A stretch of 64,000 bases of DNA from Pisaster brevispinus (taxonomy: Eukaryota > Echinodermata > Asteroidea > Forcipulatida > Asteriidae): positions 19,993,000 to 20,056,999 of the forward strand of contig JAMKCF010000008.1 in the NCBI GenBank assembly GCA_023634235.1. The letters are read 5' to 3'. Below are positions 1 to 12,000 of this stretch, in pieces. Below the pieces are notes generated by a model that worked only from the letters and a program-made list of their open reading frames with translations, did not search any database and was not told where the DNA came from. How positions within the stretch are numbered: position 1 is the first letter of the stretch; each line of letters starts with the position of its first letter. The translations under genes and the position numbers were made by a program.

Positions 1-1350
1 ATTGAGTACACATAAAGTAGGTGCGGTATACACCTACAAGTCGCTGCTCTTAAATAAAACCTTTTATAACCCTACGAATTGAACTTGCTCTATTTTGAAA
101 GAAAACACATGTCAGACTCATTGTTTTGCAAAAGTAGTTGTACTTTTTGAAGGTGTGCCAAGCAAAGCAAGGCAGAGGGAAGTCAAAGCTCACAGTTCCA
201 GCAAAAGACAAATATTTAGTTTCACGAATTTGTCAAACAAATCTGGTAGGTAGTGTGACTGTGAGTCTACAGGCAAGCTCTGGACCAGATGTTATTCTTC
301 GTGGCCAGTGGAACTGTCTGGCTGTGGGGATTCTTTGTATGAAATCAACTAAGCCTGTGAACAGTACAAGGCCATCTTTCATTGATCTCCGATCACTATA
401 AAAAAAGCCCCCAAAGTCCGGAGTTTCAAAAGAGTTTGTCAGTTTTGTGGCCCAGCACACAATGCGATACACTGGACACAACCAATAACTCTTTGTCTCT
501 GCGATCACAATAACGTTGTTTTTTTTTCATTGCAGAAAGGGGGAGGGGGGTGGAGTTGAAAGAAAATTTCATTAAAATTTAAGAATTGGTGTGTATCATT
601 AACCTTCAAGAACATTATTAGCAATTCAGATCACAGCTGATCTTAAATCCTGGGATTAGTCCTGGATTAAAGGGGAATGCACTGGAAGTAGAATGTACAC
701 AATGACTCACTAATCCTCAGCAGCCATCTATATGGAGTGTGGTTTTAACAGGGTGGCTTGCTAAGGCCAACCGTTGGGCTAAATCTTACTGTTATTAGCA
801 GACTTGTTTTGTGCCACTAAGCCAACCCGACTGAGTCCTTAATGTTAAAGTGTTTGTCTTCTCAACAATTACACTTTGCTAGATCTACCAAGACAGCCTT
901 TTTTTTTTTGTGTGCTGCAAAATAACATTATTCGTTTACACTACAGTTCTCATCTTTGTACAAACACAAAAATAAGCCTTGTAGATCTACAATGTATAAA
1001 ATAACACGGCTGTGCACACACTACTCTCTCCCAAAAGCCAGTCATCCCTGTTCCAGGTGAATTATGTTAGTTTACCCTTTCTGTACACATCATGCAAGCT
1101 TTGCATTGTATACGGAACATAAATTTCACTGTGTGTGGGAACAGCCATGCCCTAAAAAAGTAAAGCATGTTATTTGAAATTAGATTCTTTCTTCCATGGT
1201 ACATTACAACATTAACAAGGTACTGGTACTTTGTGAATCAAGCGTCTGATATTAAACTGTACATTTTGTACACACTCGACGAATTATTGGACACAAACAG
1301 TTTCTTCCCTCCCTCTGAACATAAAGAAAGGACCATGGATCAGTCACTTA
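1..1350. other. Stretch without a recognised gene
   Basis: No coding region I can support. Short open frames here lack family resemblance and flanking splice signals. The DNA is AT-rich with poly-T and poly-A runs. If the MTSS-type gene further right continues to the left, this stretch would be intron of that gene, but I see no I-BAR exon in it. Confidence 0.5.
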
Positions 1351-2511
1351 GGCCCCGTTCCCACTGGACCCCGCATTGATCGCGCAATTCGAGAAAAGGG
1401 CGATCAGACCCCGCAATTTCTCGAAAAGGGCGATCAAAGGGCGATCAAGCGTAAGTGGGAACGCGAGGGCGATCAGGATCAGACCCCGCAATTTTGATCC
1501 ACCTCGGGAGTAGGATTAAAGCGGGATCTGATCGCCCTTTTGGATTAATGGGCGATCAAAAGTCTAGTGGGAACGCAAAGGGCGATCAGACCCCGCAATT
1601 TGAGGGCGAACATCCGGTACGGTAGGCCCGAATGGCGCGAAAATGGTGTTCTTTTTTCTTCTATTCCCAGCAAGCACCACGCATTTGGTGACATGAATTG
1701 CAAGTAAAGCATAAAGCATTATTGACGTCACGTGACGATACCAACTACACGTTCTGTACAACGCAAGCCCCAATAAACACCTACGCTTCAATTTTGGATG
1801 CGTTGTATTCATATGTGCACGTTCTTTAAAGATGGCAGCGCCCAGCAATAAACGTCCCATAAATTCGTCACAAAAAACCTCCCAAAAAGATGAGAAGCGT
1901 GGCAAACTATGGTCGGACGAGGAGCTGGGAACTTTTTTAGACATCTGGGCCTGTCAAGAAATTCAAAACAAACTGGACGGCACCGTGAGAAATAGCACAG
2001 TATTTCAGGTAATTGTGAGGAAGATGGGCGAAAGTGGCTTCGACAGAACAACCAAGGAAATCAAAAACAAGATAAAGAACCTCAAATTTCTCCGACGTCT
2101 ACAATGTCTTCGATGTCGAGAACGAAGCTCCAAAAAAGCTGATATTCTAATACTATTCTGAAGACGTAGATGATGGCAAAACAAAATAAATGGCACAAGA
2201 AAGTCCATCATGTCGGTCAACAGTAGTCAGTATACAGTACATGTACTATCATGACAAAAAAATGGCGACTGCCGCGCGCGCGTAGTAGAGGAGCCACCCC
2301 ACACTGTGTGGTGGTCGCCATAGATACGTTGCGCCTGCGCACTGCCCACTTGGTCGACCTGCGTTGGTGAACTTTGAATCCACTTCCGTTCTCAAAAGGG
2401 AGATCAATGCGCGATCATACTCCAGTGGGAACGCGACCGCGATTCACGTCTGCGACTAATCCTTTTGCGGGATCAGGATCTCGTAATTGTGGATCCAGTG
2501 GGAACGGGGCC
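1351..2511. mobile_element. Non-autonomous TIR DNA transposon, PIF/Harbinger-like
   Basis: The left end GGCCCCGTTCCCACTGGA (1351-1368) is the exact reverse complement of the right end (2494-2511), giving an 18-bp perfect terminal inverted repeat around 1161 bp. Just inside the ends a motif close to GCGATCAGACCCCGCAATT recurs several times (about 1403-1600), with related words near 2395-2490. The element carries a broken gene with a Myb/SANT-like domain (1832-2161), the accessory protein typical of PIF/Harbinger elements. No transposase is present, so the element is non-autonomous. The flanks read TTA on the left and ATT on the right, so a clean 3-bp target duplication is not shown. The superfamily is inferred from the Myb protein. 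Confidence 0.8.
1832..2161 (+). pseudogene. Truncated Myb/SANT-like DNA-binding protein of a transposon
   Basis: A 109-codon frame starts at ATG and contains WSDEELGTFLDIWACQEI, then a stretch ending KEIKNKIKNLK. This is the Myb/SANT-like (Myb_DNA-bind_4) pattern of three helices with conserved tryptophans found in PIF/Harbinger-associated and host-domesticated proteins. The domain runs from about residue 27 to 88. After IKNLK, where family members continue with a basic helix (KEYRKVKD-like), the frame turns into low-complexity arginine/cysteine sequence and stops. This looks like a deletion or frameshift near 2090. I call it a decayed transposon gene rather than a host gene, because it sits wholly inside the inverted-repeat element. 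Confidence 0.7.
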
Positions 2512-5500
2512 ATTCTGACATCGTGTATATAAACAATAACAAGCTGTGGCAGTTTATTTACTAGTAAACTGCCTTTGTTAGGAGCATGGATGAAGCTCCA
2601 TGGCTCCATGGTTAGGAGCTAAGGACACCATGTGCCTAATAAAAGCTCATAAAAGTCACACATTGTAGAAATTATCGGGTTCAATAGACTCTGCAAGATT
2701 CGCACTTGTGCAAACTTCTGGGACCAAGTCTATTTCTTTCCTCCATGGTCGGTCCCAACCATATTGAGTTTTATGTGTGTGTGATTCTGTTTTTTCAAAC
2801 TACTGAAGTTTAGCAATGTGTATAGCTATAAATGTTTTTACTATACTATTCGTAAAGTATAATTTAAGTACAATATATGAAAACAAAAACCAGAAATAAG
2901 ACTCGACACATGTAAACAATTAAGAATTTCACCCAACTAGCATTCATGTTATCATTAGACCTACATGTATGTAATGGTCAAACAAAATTGGGCCTGATTG
3001 GCAAACAGAATTTCAAAAAAATAACCATCCTTGTCCCAAAACTTTGTTTCAATGTTAACTTTTACAAATTATTTGTAGTATTTATAAGATATTGCTAGGA
3101 GTATTTTTTGATTCAATAATTGTGTACAGAATTTAAAAAGATTGGATTTCATTGAAAAACATACGTCTTCCAATGAGTTGTTTTCTCGTTTTCGATACGC
3201 GCGGGACTTTGCACAGTCTGTACTTCTGGGGTTTGTTTTAAACAGACCTTCAGAACATTTCTATCGCTTTCATCAGATCTTTGATTCCAAACCATGCCCA
3301 ATACACACACAGCAGCATTAAGCCACGACATTCTACGCAAAGCCCTTGAACATGCTTTACAAAAGTAATTTACATTTTTGAATCCAGGTGTATTAGAGCC
3401 ACAGGCAGGAGTATTATGAAGTACCGGCATTTTTAACAAGGCTTGTACAACGATGATGATGTTATACACTCAGGGACTCAACGTGCAGTAAATGCCTTTC
3501 CCCACCAACTCATCACTCATGTCCCATGAAAATCCCAGAACCGGGGGACGGATTATGTAATTAGGTGAAAATCAATATATCCTATGATGCAGCTATCCTT
3601 CCCATTAGCAGTGGGGTAAGAGATCACATCAAGCGACAGGAAATTGTAGAAAACCGCAAATGACAAATCATTTCCACCTGTATCGCAACAATAGCAATCC
3701 AGGTTGCAATATGACTAGGTTTACTCTCACTACTGGTCAGTCTTCAAATGGGAACATTACTCACTAAATTGTTGTGCATATGTATGTTGCTTCAACAATA
3801 ATACTCCAAAGTTTTTCCCAGGTACCATCTTGTAGAGCACCCCCCCCCCCCAAACACACCCCTTTCAGGTCCGTTTTTTTTGGTGTTTTTTTTGCAGATC
3901 ATGGCTTCAAAGACAGGGCAGAACTTCAGCAAATTATCTAAACACATTTCAACTGCACTTCTCATGTGAAGAATAAAATGCTGCTATATTTGTTACAAAA
4001 AGCCCCCAAAGTAATATTCAGGGTTGTCCCTATGATTTTCTGGAATCTGGACCCAAATTATAGAAGTTTGACCAAAACACGCTGAGCTGAAACAAGGTGA
4101 CTCGGAATGTTTTCTATCTGGTGTTTATCTATGCAATAATCAAAATGGTTTTATCTTGATGACTTTTGTGAATTTGATCTGAAAAAAAACCCCCTATTAT
4201 TATCATTATTATTATTTTACGCATTTTGCAAATTTAACAGCACTCATATTGCATGTATTGACCCGATATACTAGCTAAGTCAAGTGCATGAGGAGAACCC
4301 TGATATGTTACGTTTCAACTTGAACAAACTGCTTCAGCAAACTGTCGTTTTAAAATCACACACTCTTCACTTTTAGAAGATAATAAACTCCGACCAGGCT
4401 TCTACTTAGTGCATGCTTGTACTAGATTTCCTTCACACACAAAAAGCTTGCACCATGAAATGGCTGTAATTGAAATCCCATCCCTCCCAGACATCTATTG
4501 AAAGTTTAAAGGTATTACATCTATAGGATTGGTCCTGGATAAAAAAACATCATTGTTTAATTTTAGTCTGAAAGCTTACTGATAATATGAAGTTCATACT
4601 AGAACACTTTTTTTCTGTGAAAGATTTCTCTCTGAAATGAAGTCATATTCAAGAAAATGGTATCTGAAAACCATCATGAAATGCAATTCAGCTGATTTGG
4701 GTTGTTACAACCAAAGGAAAATGTGTTTACATTCTGAAAATTGTGCAAGATTGTTGTCACTATTTTTCTCCTGACTCACACAACAGATTAAGCCCAAATT
4801 TTCACAGGTTTGTTACATGTATTTCACAAAGGTTGATCACACAAAACATGAACAGTGTCTGTGAGTACTTTGACAGTTCTACCCATCCTGTATATATAGC
4901 ACCTTTGACTTTCTTCAACTTGAACAAAGTTTCTAAAATGTTGAATGTCTTTTCTCTGTGATTTTCAATGGAAATATGGAGCGAGAAACTGTATTACTCT
5001 GGATACTGGTTTATCACTCCTCTGCCCAGCGTGATATCCTTGAAGCACGACCGACTCTTTTGTTGTTGCCAATCCTAGTTGCTTTACAAAACCCGAGGAT
5101 TTGAAATACTTGAGGGGATTTTCAAATCTGAGCTGAGCAAAATATTGAGTAAACAACGCCTAAACTGAAAACAGGTGCGGACCGAAAAGTAACTATGGGA
5201 AGTACAAGCAAACTTTACCCCGGAAACTGTGGTTTGGGCAATTGTTGGATTGAGCTTTGGATTGATCAAGCTCCCCCGATGAGTTTCACTTTCGGATTCT
5301 ACATTAAGATCATTTATCTTATACCCAGAAGGCATGCACAATATGTTTGTGTTTCAAATATGAAGTGGAGCTCTCTCAAATCCACACACACACAAAAAAA
5401 CCATAATAGCGTGGACTCAGTGCATACAATGTGTAGATCTATAATCTTAAAGGCATTGAGTTTATCATTTGTGCAAATCTCAAACCGATCAAAGGTTCCC

Positions 5501-5617
5501 CTTTTCCTAGAATGTATCCAAAGGATAGAACTTAGTTGAAATAAACTCAGATCAAAAGAAGAAAACAAAAACAGGCAGACAAAACAGACATGTGCAAGCC
5601 CGGTACGTCACCGAGGC
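2512..5617. other. Stretch without a recognised gene
   Basis: AT-rich non-coding DNA. It contains simple runs (poly-C near 3840, ATT repeats near 4195) and a few short open frames without domains. No splice-bounded exon with family similarity was found. Confidence 0.5.
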
Positions 5618-5790
5618 AAGCAACAGAGGCAAGTGCCTCCATGCCACTGGTCACTGCCTCGGTGCCCTTTGAAATGTTCCAAAAGAACTTCAAATTGTCC
5701 TCATAGAAGAGGCAGGTGCCCTTTAATAAGGAAAACTGTATGCCCTTACAAGAGCAAACTATCAGGCATGCATGGTAATATCTGCTTAGT
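5618..5790. repeat. Dispersed repeat family D copy
   Basis: The words GCCTCCATGCC, GGTGCCCTTTGAAATGTTCC, CTCATAGA and GAGGCAGGTGCCC recur in the same order at 7690-7860 and 60172-60300, and in reverse at 8655-8735 and 61372-61525. The family is about 150 bp, non-coding and of unknown class. Open frames across it are incidental. Confidence 0.6.
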
Positions 5791-7689
5791 AAATTTAGCA
5801 CGCAAAATTTTCTGCTTATCAGTTCTTATGAAATCGTAATAGGGCCCCTGGCTTTACATTGTAGCACCCAAGGATCAGCCAAACTTCTGTCCACATTGTC
5901 TGGCTGGCCAGTTCAGTGTTGAAAAAGATCCCTATTTTATATGAATAAACGGACCGGTAAACCAACCGGCGGACTAGCGAAATAGCAAGTTAACTGGTCC
6001 TGCAGGCTAGTTTCTAAGTAATTTAGGGGCAAACCCTGTGAGAGGCCAAGGATGTTGATGATACCTACAAAAATGAAAATTCATGAAAAAATGGACTGCA
6101 GTCTCTTCTTGACCTGGCGACAAAACTTCCTAAACTACCAGGGTGTAGGAGAAATAGATTTACAGACTCTCTACAGGTACATCACTACAAATGAAGAAAT
6201 AGATCTAGATGCTTGGACACAACTCACATTTTCAAGATCTATGAAAAAAACAAAAACAGAATCGGGAGAAAGCTGACAAACCACAGGCAAGGGAGGTTGG
6301 TTACTTGCGGTCAATATTCAATGTTGATGAAACAGTTAGCCATAGGTTAAAAATCCATGGTTTGTTTGCAGCTCTGCAAATAAACATCATGGAGGCCCTG
6401 TAGTTTTTAATGAAGACATCTTAACCGTCATAAATCCAGCGCGGCTATCAATCATTCATAGTTTCTATCATCAGACCTGAGCTTTCCACTGATTGGGAAC
6501 ATGTGGGCAATGTATAAATGCCCGGATTAAAGGTGCTTATTATACAATAAAATGAACTCAGAATAAATACGACTTAAAGACACACTCTGCACTGTAATGG
6601 CAAGAGCAACAATAGCATTTCTTTGGCCACATTGAAGAACGGCTTTAAGTTTAAACTTACAACATGCAGTTGGTGGCAATAAGCAGTTGGTGGGAAAATT
6701 CATCTGCGAAAAATTCACGAGCAAAAAGTTCCAATCTGCTGTATTTCAAAACAGACCATTTTGACAAAACAACACACGTTTGATATCATGACGAAAACAA
6801 CAAATCAAAGATTGCCTTTTGTAAGAGTTGTGGGGATCAAATTTGTGGTAGAGAGTACAACGTTAGCATTTTTTAAGCAGTGGTATGTTTGCAGTTTGAA
6901 CCAGCAAGGCACACCAAACCAGAAGAAGGATTGCAAGACTTCAATTAGGGCATAGGAGAGCTCTGAAACTCATCTGCAAGAGTTCTTGCCAATACTGCAT
7001 CTCAAGCCAACAACACCTTTCCAACGGTTTCATCAGATAAACCATTCTTTCCCAAATTGTTTCAACAAAATACACTCATACGTCATCAAAATTGTTAAGT
7101 CATCAATCATCAACATAATTGTTCAGACCTAAGTCACCAAATACCATATGCCTCTTCTGGAAAGGCGGAATTTTTTTTACAAAAGCAATGTCGGAACACC
7201 GGTGCTGCACACATGCACATGAGGTGTATCAAATTCTAAGGTGTTCATGAACGAGTTGACTCAGTATCAAAGATGGCCGGGGCCTCAGTCTGTCGAGTGA
7301 CAGGCAGCTGGAGAGACAGTGAAGGACCATGGAAGATCTCTCTCAAGACAAGAATTTAATTATTAGCATCAGCGCTACATGCAACATGACTCCCTGACAC
7401 TCCTGGTTATTGTGATGTGTTTCATCTTCTCCTCTAGATAGACACTCAAGAAAGGTCTAAGGGTGTTGATAGCTGATGTTGTAATCAGTAATGGAGACGG
7501 ACGATGTGCATTTGTAAAAAATAATTCAGTCAGTATGAGTGCAAGCCCAATTTGGTTTGTGCATGTAAAAATCGCTGTAACTTTAACCTCATTTTACTGA
7601 TTCTTTGACATCCCTGTATCACCATTCCTTCCTCCATGCTCTCACTGAGAGTCTCACTGAATCTTAACTGTAGCAGGCCCAATGCTTCA

Positions 7690-7860
7690 TGATTGAGGCA
7701 ATTGCCTTAATGCCCCTGGTCATTGCCCTGGTGCCCCTTGAAATGTTCCAATAAAAATTTACAATTTCCTCATAGAGGTGCCCTTTTACAAAAAGAGCAA
7801 ACGCCTTGCTGCCCTTTCCCTTTCAAGAACGAAGCATCGGGCGTGCTCTTGGAAATTGGA
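7690..7860. repeat. Dispersed repeat family D copy
   Basis: Shares the ordered blocks GGTGCCCCTTGAAATGTTCC, TTCCTCATAGAGGTGCCC and a following run about cccttt-caagaa with the copies near 5.6 and 60.2 kb. Same orientation as the 5.6 kb copy. Confidence 0.6.
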
Positions 7861-8654
7861 AGTTGTTTCAGAAATGCTATATTTTTAAGGTACTGTTTTA
7901 CATGTTACCTTAGATGACACTTCAAACTGTCCAAATTTATTCCAACCGTAAATAACCACAATAATTTTCAGCAGAATGATTCTTGAAATCTGGGTAATAC
8001 ATGTAATACAAGAGCCGCACACAGTTATCACAGTCGTATTGTACCAAAGTCACTCACGGCAAATATGATCTTCAAATGATTAAAGTGTAATTTGTACGTG
8101 TGTTTGCTTCACATGAATGTTGTCTTATCTTCACAGATCAGCAGTGCAGATCACGGACTCCGTACACCGACTTGTCTTTAGAGTTATTCACAGGTGACTC
8201 ATAACTGACTAGAACCCATGAGATTCAGGATATTACCAGCGCAGATAATTATCTGTAAACCACTCAACCTGCTTGCCCATCTTGCTGTTCTATTTTTCGA
8301 AAAAGTGACTGGAAGGGATTAGACATCATCTAACCCTAAGTATCTAGGCATTGCTTTAAAGGGTGTTTCCTTCCTCCCTCACCAAGAAGTTATATAATAT
8401 ATTAGGCAGGGAATCCATGTGTCCGTCAACATTGTGCGTGATCCATTCCAACATCTGTTTTAATTGCTTCGTGGAGCGTATTTGTTCTTAACAAAATTAC
8501 ACAAAAAAACTACCTATGAAACTATGTTCATTCAATGATGTACAACCTTGTTGTGACTTGTACATGTACTATGTAGTGCTTAGATTTCTTTCTTGTAAAG
8601 GACAAGGCTGCTTCTTAGTGATAAGGGGCAAGAGTATATGACAACAATTTCAAA

Positions 8655-8930
8655 TTGTAGTGGAACATTTCAAGAGGCATCCAGGCAACGATCAGAGGCA
8701 TGGAGGCAATTGCCTCTTCTGCCTCCATGAAGTATCAGGGCCAAATTTCATAAAGCTGTTTTTTCAAAGCAGAAAATTAGCAAGAAATGAGTGGGGTACC
8801 AGTGGGAAAACAATGGAAACTTTATGGAATGTTGGCTGGTAACTTGTTTCAGCTATTCCTAAGCAAGATTTTTTCTGTGCTCAGCAAGTTTTTGTGCTTA
8901 CAGGCTTTATGAAATTGGGCCCTGGTCTGA
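8655..8930. repeat. Composite of repeat family D and a GGGCCCAATTTCAT fold-back element
   Basis: The first ~80 bp is a reversed family D copy (GGAACATTTCAAGAGGCATCC, then GGAGGCAATTGCCTC). It runs straight into CAGGGCCAAATTTCATAAAGC and ends at 8926 with TTTATGAAATTGGGCCCTGG. The two ends are inverted copies of each other, so the second part is a fold-back MITE-like element of about 200 bp. The same junction of the two families is seen near 60.17 kb. Confidence 0.6.
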
Positions 8931-9078
8931 CTATGGACACACGGATTCCTGGCTTTAGCCACTGAGCAGACATGGTTTAAACAAGAGTGCTACATAAGTT
9001 TACAAGTTGTTCTTTTTGATGGAGATATTTATGCTTCATTCGTTCGTTCGTTCGATTAAGCCAAGCACAGAATCTTAC

Positions 9079-12000
9079 CTCTGGAGTTGGTAGCAATGTC
9101 AGCTATGCGCTGGAAGGCTTCCAGAAATGCACTCACTGCTATGATGGTCGTTCTAAAATAATAGAGAATCAAAATGTTGTTTTATAATGTAGACGCCACG
9201 ATAGCCAGGCTAATTGTGAGCAAATCAGAAATAACTGAGCTTTGAACGGTACTTCTTGATAATGAAGGTCACTTGGGGTTGAATAGTGTTGACATTCATT
9301 TTAAAAATGCTGATAAAGTACTCGCCCACAAATGAAGACATCTAGGTACATTTTTGCGGTCTTTTCAGATAAAAATCATCTAGAAGTCTGCGTGCTCCCT
9401 TAACAATGTTCTGCTGACCAAATGCTAGCTAAAACACCTGAGGACCATTCAAAATTATTTTCTAGTGGTCCAGCTGGCTAGCTCAGCATTTAAAAGCATT
9501 CCTATTAAAGAAAATAGACTTGTGAAAAAAAGCTGATCAACTCGTGAAATGTCAAGCCCCACTGGCTACTCACTGAAAAGTAGGGCAAACTGTGGAATTA
9601 TTTTGGAGTGGTGGCTGCCCATTTTAGCCAACCTGCACTGTTACCAAAAATTAATGATTGTAAAAAAAAATTGTGTAACTACAAAAATCATCAACTAGAT
9701 ACTACTGGGTTCGGCCACATTTTTCAGCCTGTCTCTTCATTCAAGCAAAAGTGAGGCTGCATAGACGCAAGTTGTCTGGTCCCTTTTCATGTGGTGTTGT
9801 TTTTTGCTAGCAGTTGTTAATCATAAATAGGTAGACAGGGAATCAGATCAAGTCGGCCATTTTACTCACTTGAGTTGTGTGTGTAACTTTGAGGCTTTAC
9901 TTGTGAAGTCTTCCCACACTGGAACAGAACCCTGATACACAATAATGACAAGAACAAAATGTAAGCACGTTTCAAAAAAATGCAATACAAAAACAAACAC
10001 TTCGGAATGTTGTGTTACTGTTTCATTATTCTAAAGAATTCAATTCATCCTTAAATATTTAATAGATGTACAGGTCAGGTATGTATTTTTTCACAAGTTT
10101 TTTTAACAAAGATGTTAACTAAATAGGGAGACCGTCAACACAGGGCTAGTTACAAGTGTAGCTAAGCTGATTGAGCGTAAACCCAGTCAATATTTTTTTA
10201 TTTTTTTTCTTATTCCCAAATGACTGTATTTATAACTAATAATAGTCCCCAGTCAGTTTGCCTTGAGGTTTACTACTTGAAGTTTAATATTCAACATGCT
10301 TCTAAAGTTAAAACCAATTTAATAATTGACATTTCTTTTCGAGTTTCTACTTTTTCGTTTCAAAGAAGCATCCTGAAAAATAATTTGCCTGTATTTAAAA
10401 AACAAGATTCCTAACACGATAATACAGTTAACTGATTAGTCCAGGCTGCTACAAGTGATGTTTTACACACACAAAATTTGCAATCTTGCAGACAGATAAT
10501 TAAAACGTTGGAAGAACAAAAAAAACTGTTTAAAAAAAACAATGAAATATAAAATGGTTACTTTAGATGGGTTCTGAGTCTGACGGCATTGTAACACTAA
10601 CAGGCTCGTCAGGCAAACATTATTTATGAGGTACTGCCACGGTAAGAGCAGTTGCCACACTGTAATATTCATTGGCCATGTGCGCTACGCTTCATGCATA
10701 CATAGTGGCACAATGTCCCTGTACTACTCTACACGTTAAAGACTGAAACTGACGAACCATAAGAAATTCAAGTCCGACTACCGAGGAACCGAGAGAAGGA
10801 GCGCCACCGAGGCCATTATTCTCCTCCAGCCTTGCAAACTCTACTTATCACCCATATGGCTAACACTCACAAGAATGACCTTATCAGTTCCAGATACAAG
10901 ATATATGCCTTGGGGTCCCAACTGACATGGGTATTTTGTGTTTTTTGTGGAAACAAATGTGTACAATTGCAGGCAGACTAATTGTGCGCAGATTACATGT
11001 GTGGCAAGATTTCTTCCTATCATACACACATGTGTTGTCCATGGATGGACATGTATATTGATTACATCTTCTCCAAGTATGAATAGCATTGAGTAGTACA
11101 ATGTACAAGGTGGCAGTAAAAGATTGTATGCAATATGCCGACTGGCATTCTGATACCGAGTTTCAATCAGTCCTAACTACTGACATAAATGAAAACCAAT
11201 CCATTTGTAGCTGATGTTTTTCACATGGAAATTATTGTCTCAGCAGACTCAACATCTGGCCCAGTTTAGTAAGTTACACATTGCGCAACCATTTTCATTT
11301 TTTGTAAAGCTATTACACATTTAACAACAAATATAGGCAGAGAGCTGGTAGGGCCATCAACATGATGTATTGTATCCGAGTATCTTGTAGGACATTATAC
11401 ACACAAATATACATATTTTTTATTTCATACGTATTATTTCAATAATTATTTTGATTTTCATGAAGAACAGTTTCAGGCCTTGAACTTCATCCCTGGACTG
11501 GAGTAGATAAAATATTTTTCTTTGAGAAAATTCAAACACCTATAGGACTTAATTCGCCCCCAAAAAAAAATATTATACAAATCTCAAATTTTGTGTTCAA
11601 CACTTAATTCTGTTGAGTTCAATTTTGCAGTCCTGAACCATTTTTGTGCTACATGTACATGTACCGTGTAATCTATCAAAACTTCCTGGACAAGTAACAT
11701 GAAATAAAACATTTTTACCTGTACCAGGCTGTCGGTCATGAATTCCCACAAAATTTTACTGCATTTTGGCCATTTATAGCATGAGCTTATTGCACAACAT
11801 TGTTGGCATATTAGTTTTTTCGCGCAAACCTTATTTCCAAATGCTCGATGTGCCCTTGGCCGATATACTTTATTGAACACACCAACAACTCTGACAATCC
11901 GCACTTCAATAAGAACTCAAAACATATTGAGAGTTGTAAATGCCCCCTAAGAGTTTTTAAGGCAATAATAGGAAATGAAACTTCCTTCCTATTCCCACCA

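Noticed and set aside
138..508. Overlapping 87- and 91-codon frames
   Set aside because: Opposite strands, no recognisable domain, and not matching the expected next MTSS exons.
6052..6276. 74-codon plus frame rich in Lys/Thr
   Set aside because: No similarity that I recognise and no flanking donor or acceptor consistent with an exon.
1..9078. Remaining MTSS I-BAR exons
   Set aside because: I looked for the family block that follows ATNSRG (GTREIGSALTRM-like) on the minus strand and did not find it, so the exons are not annotated here.
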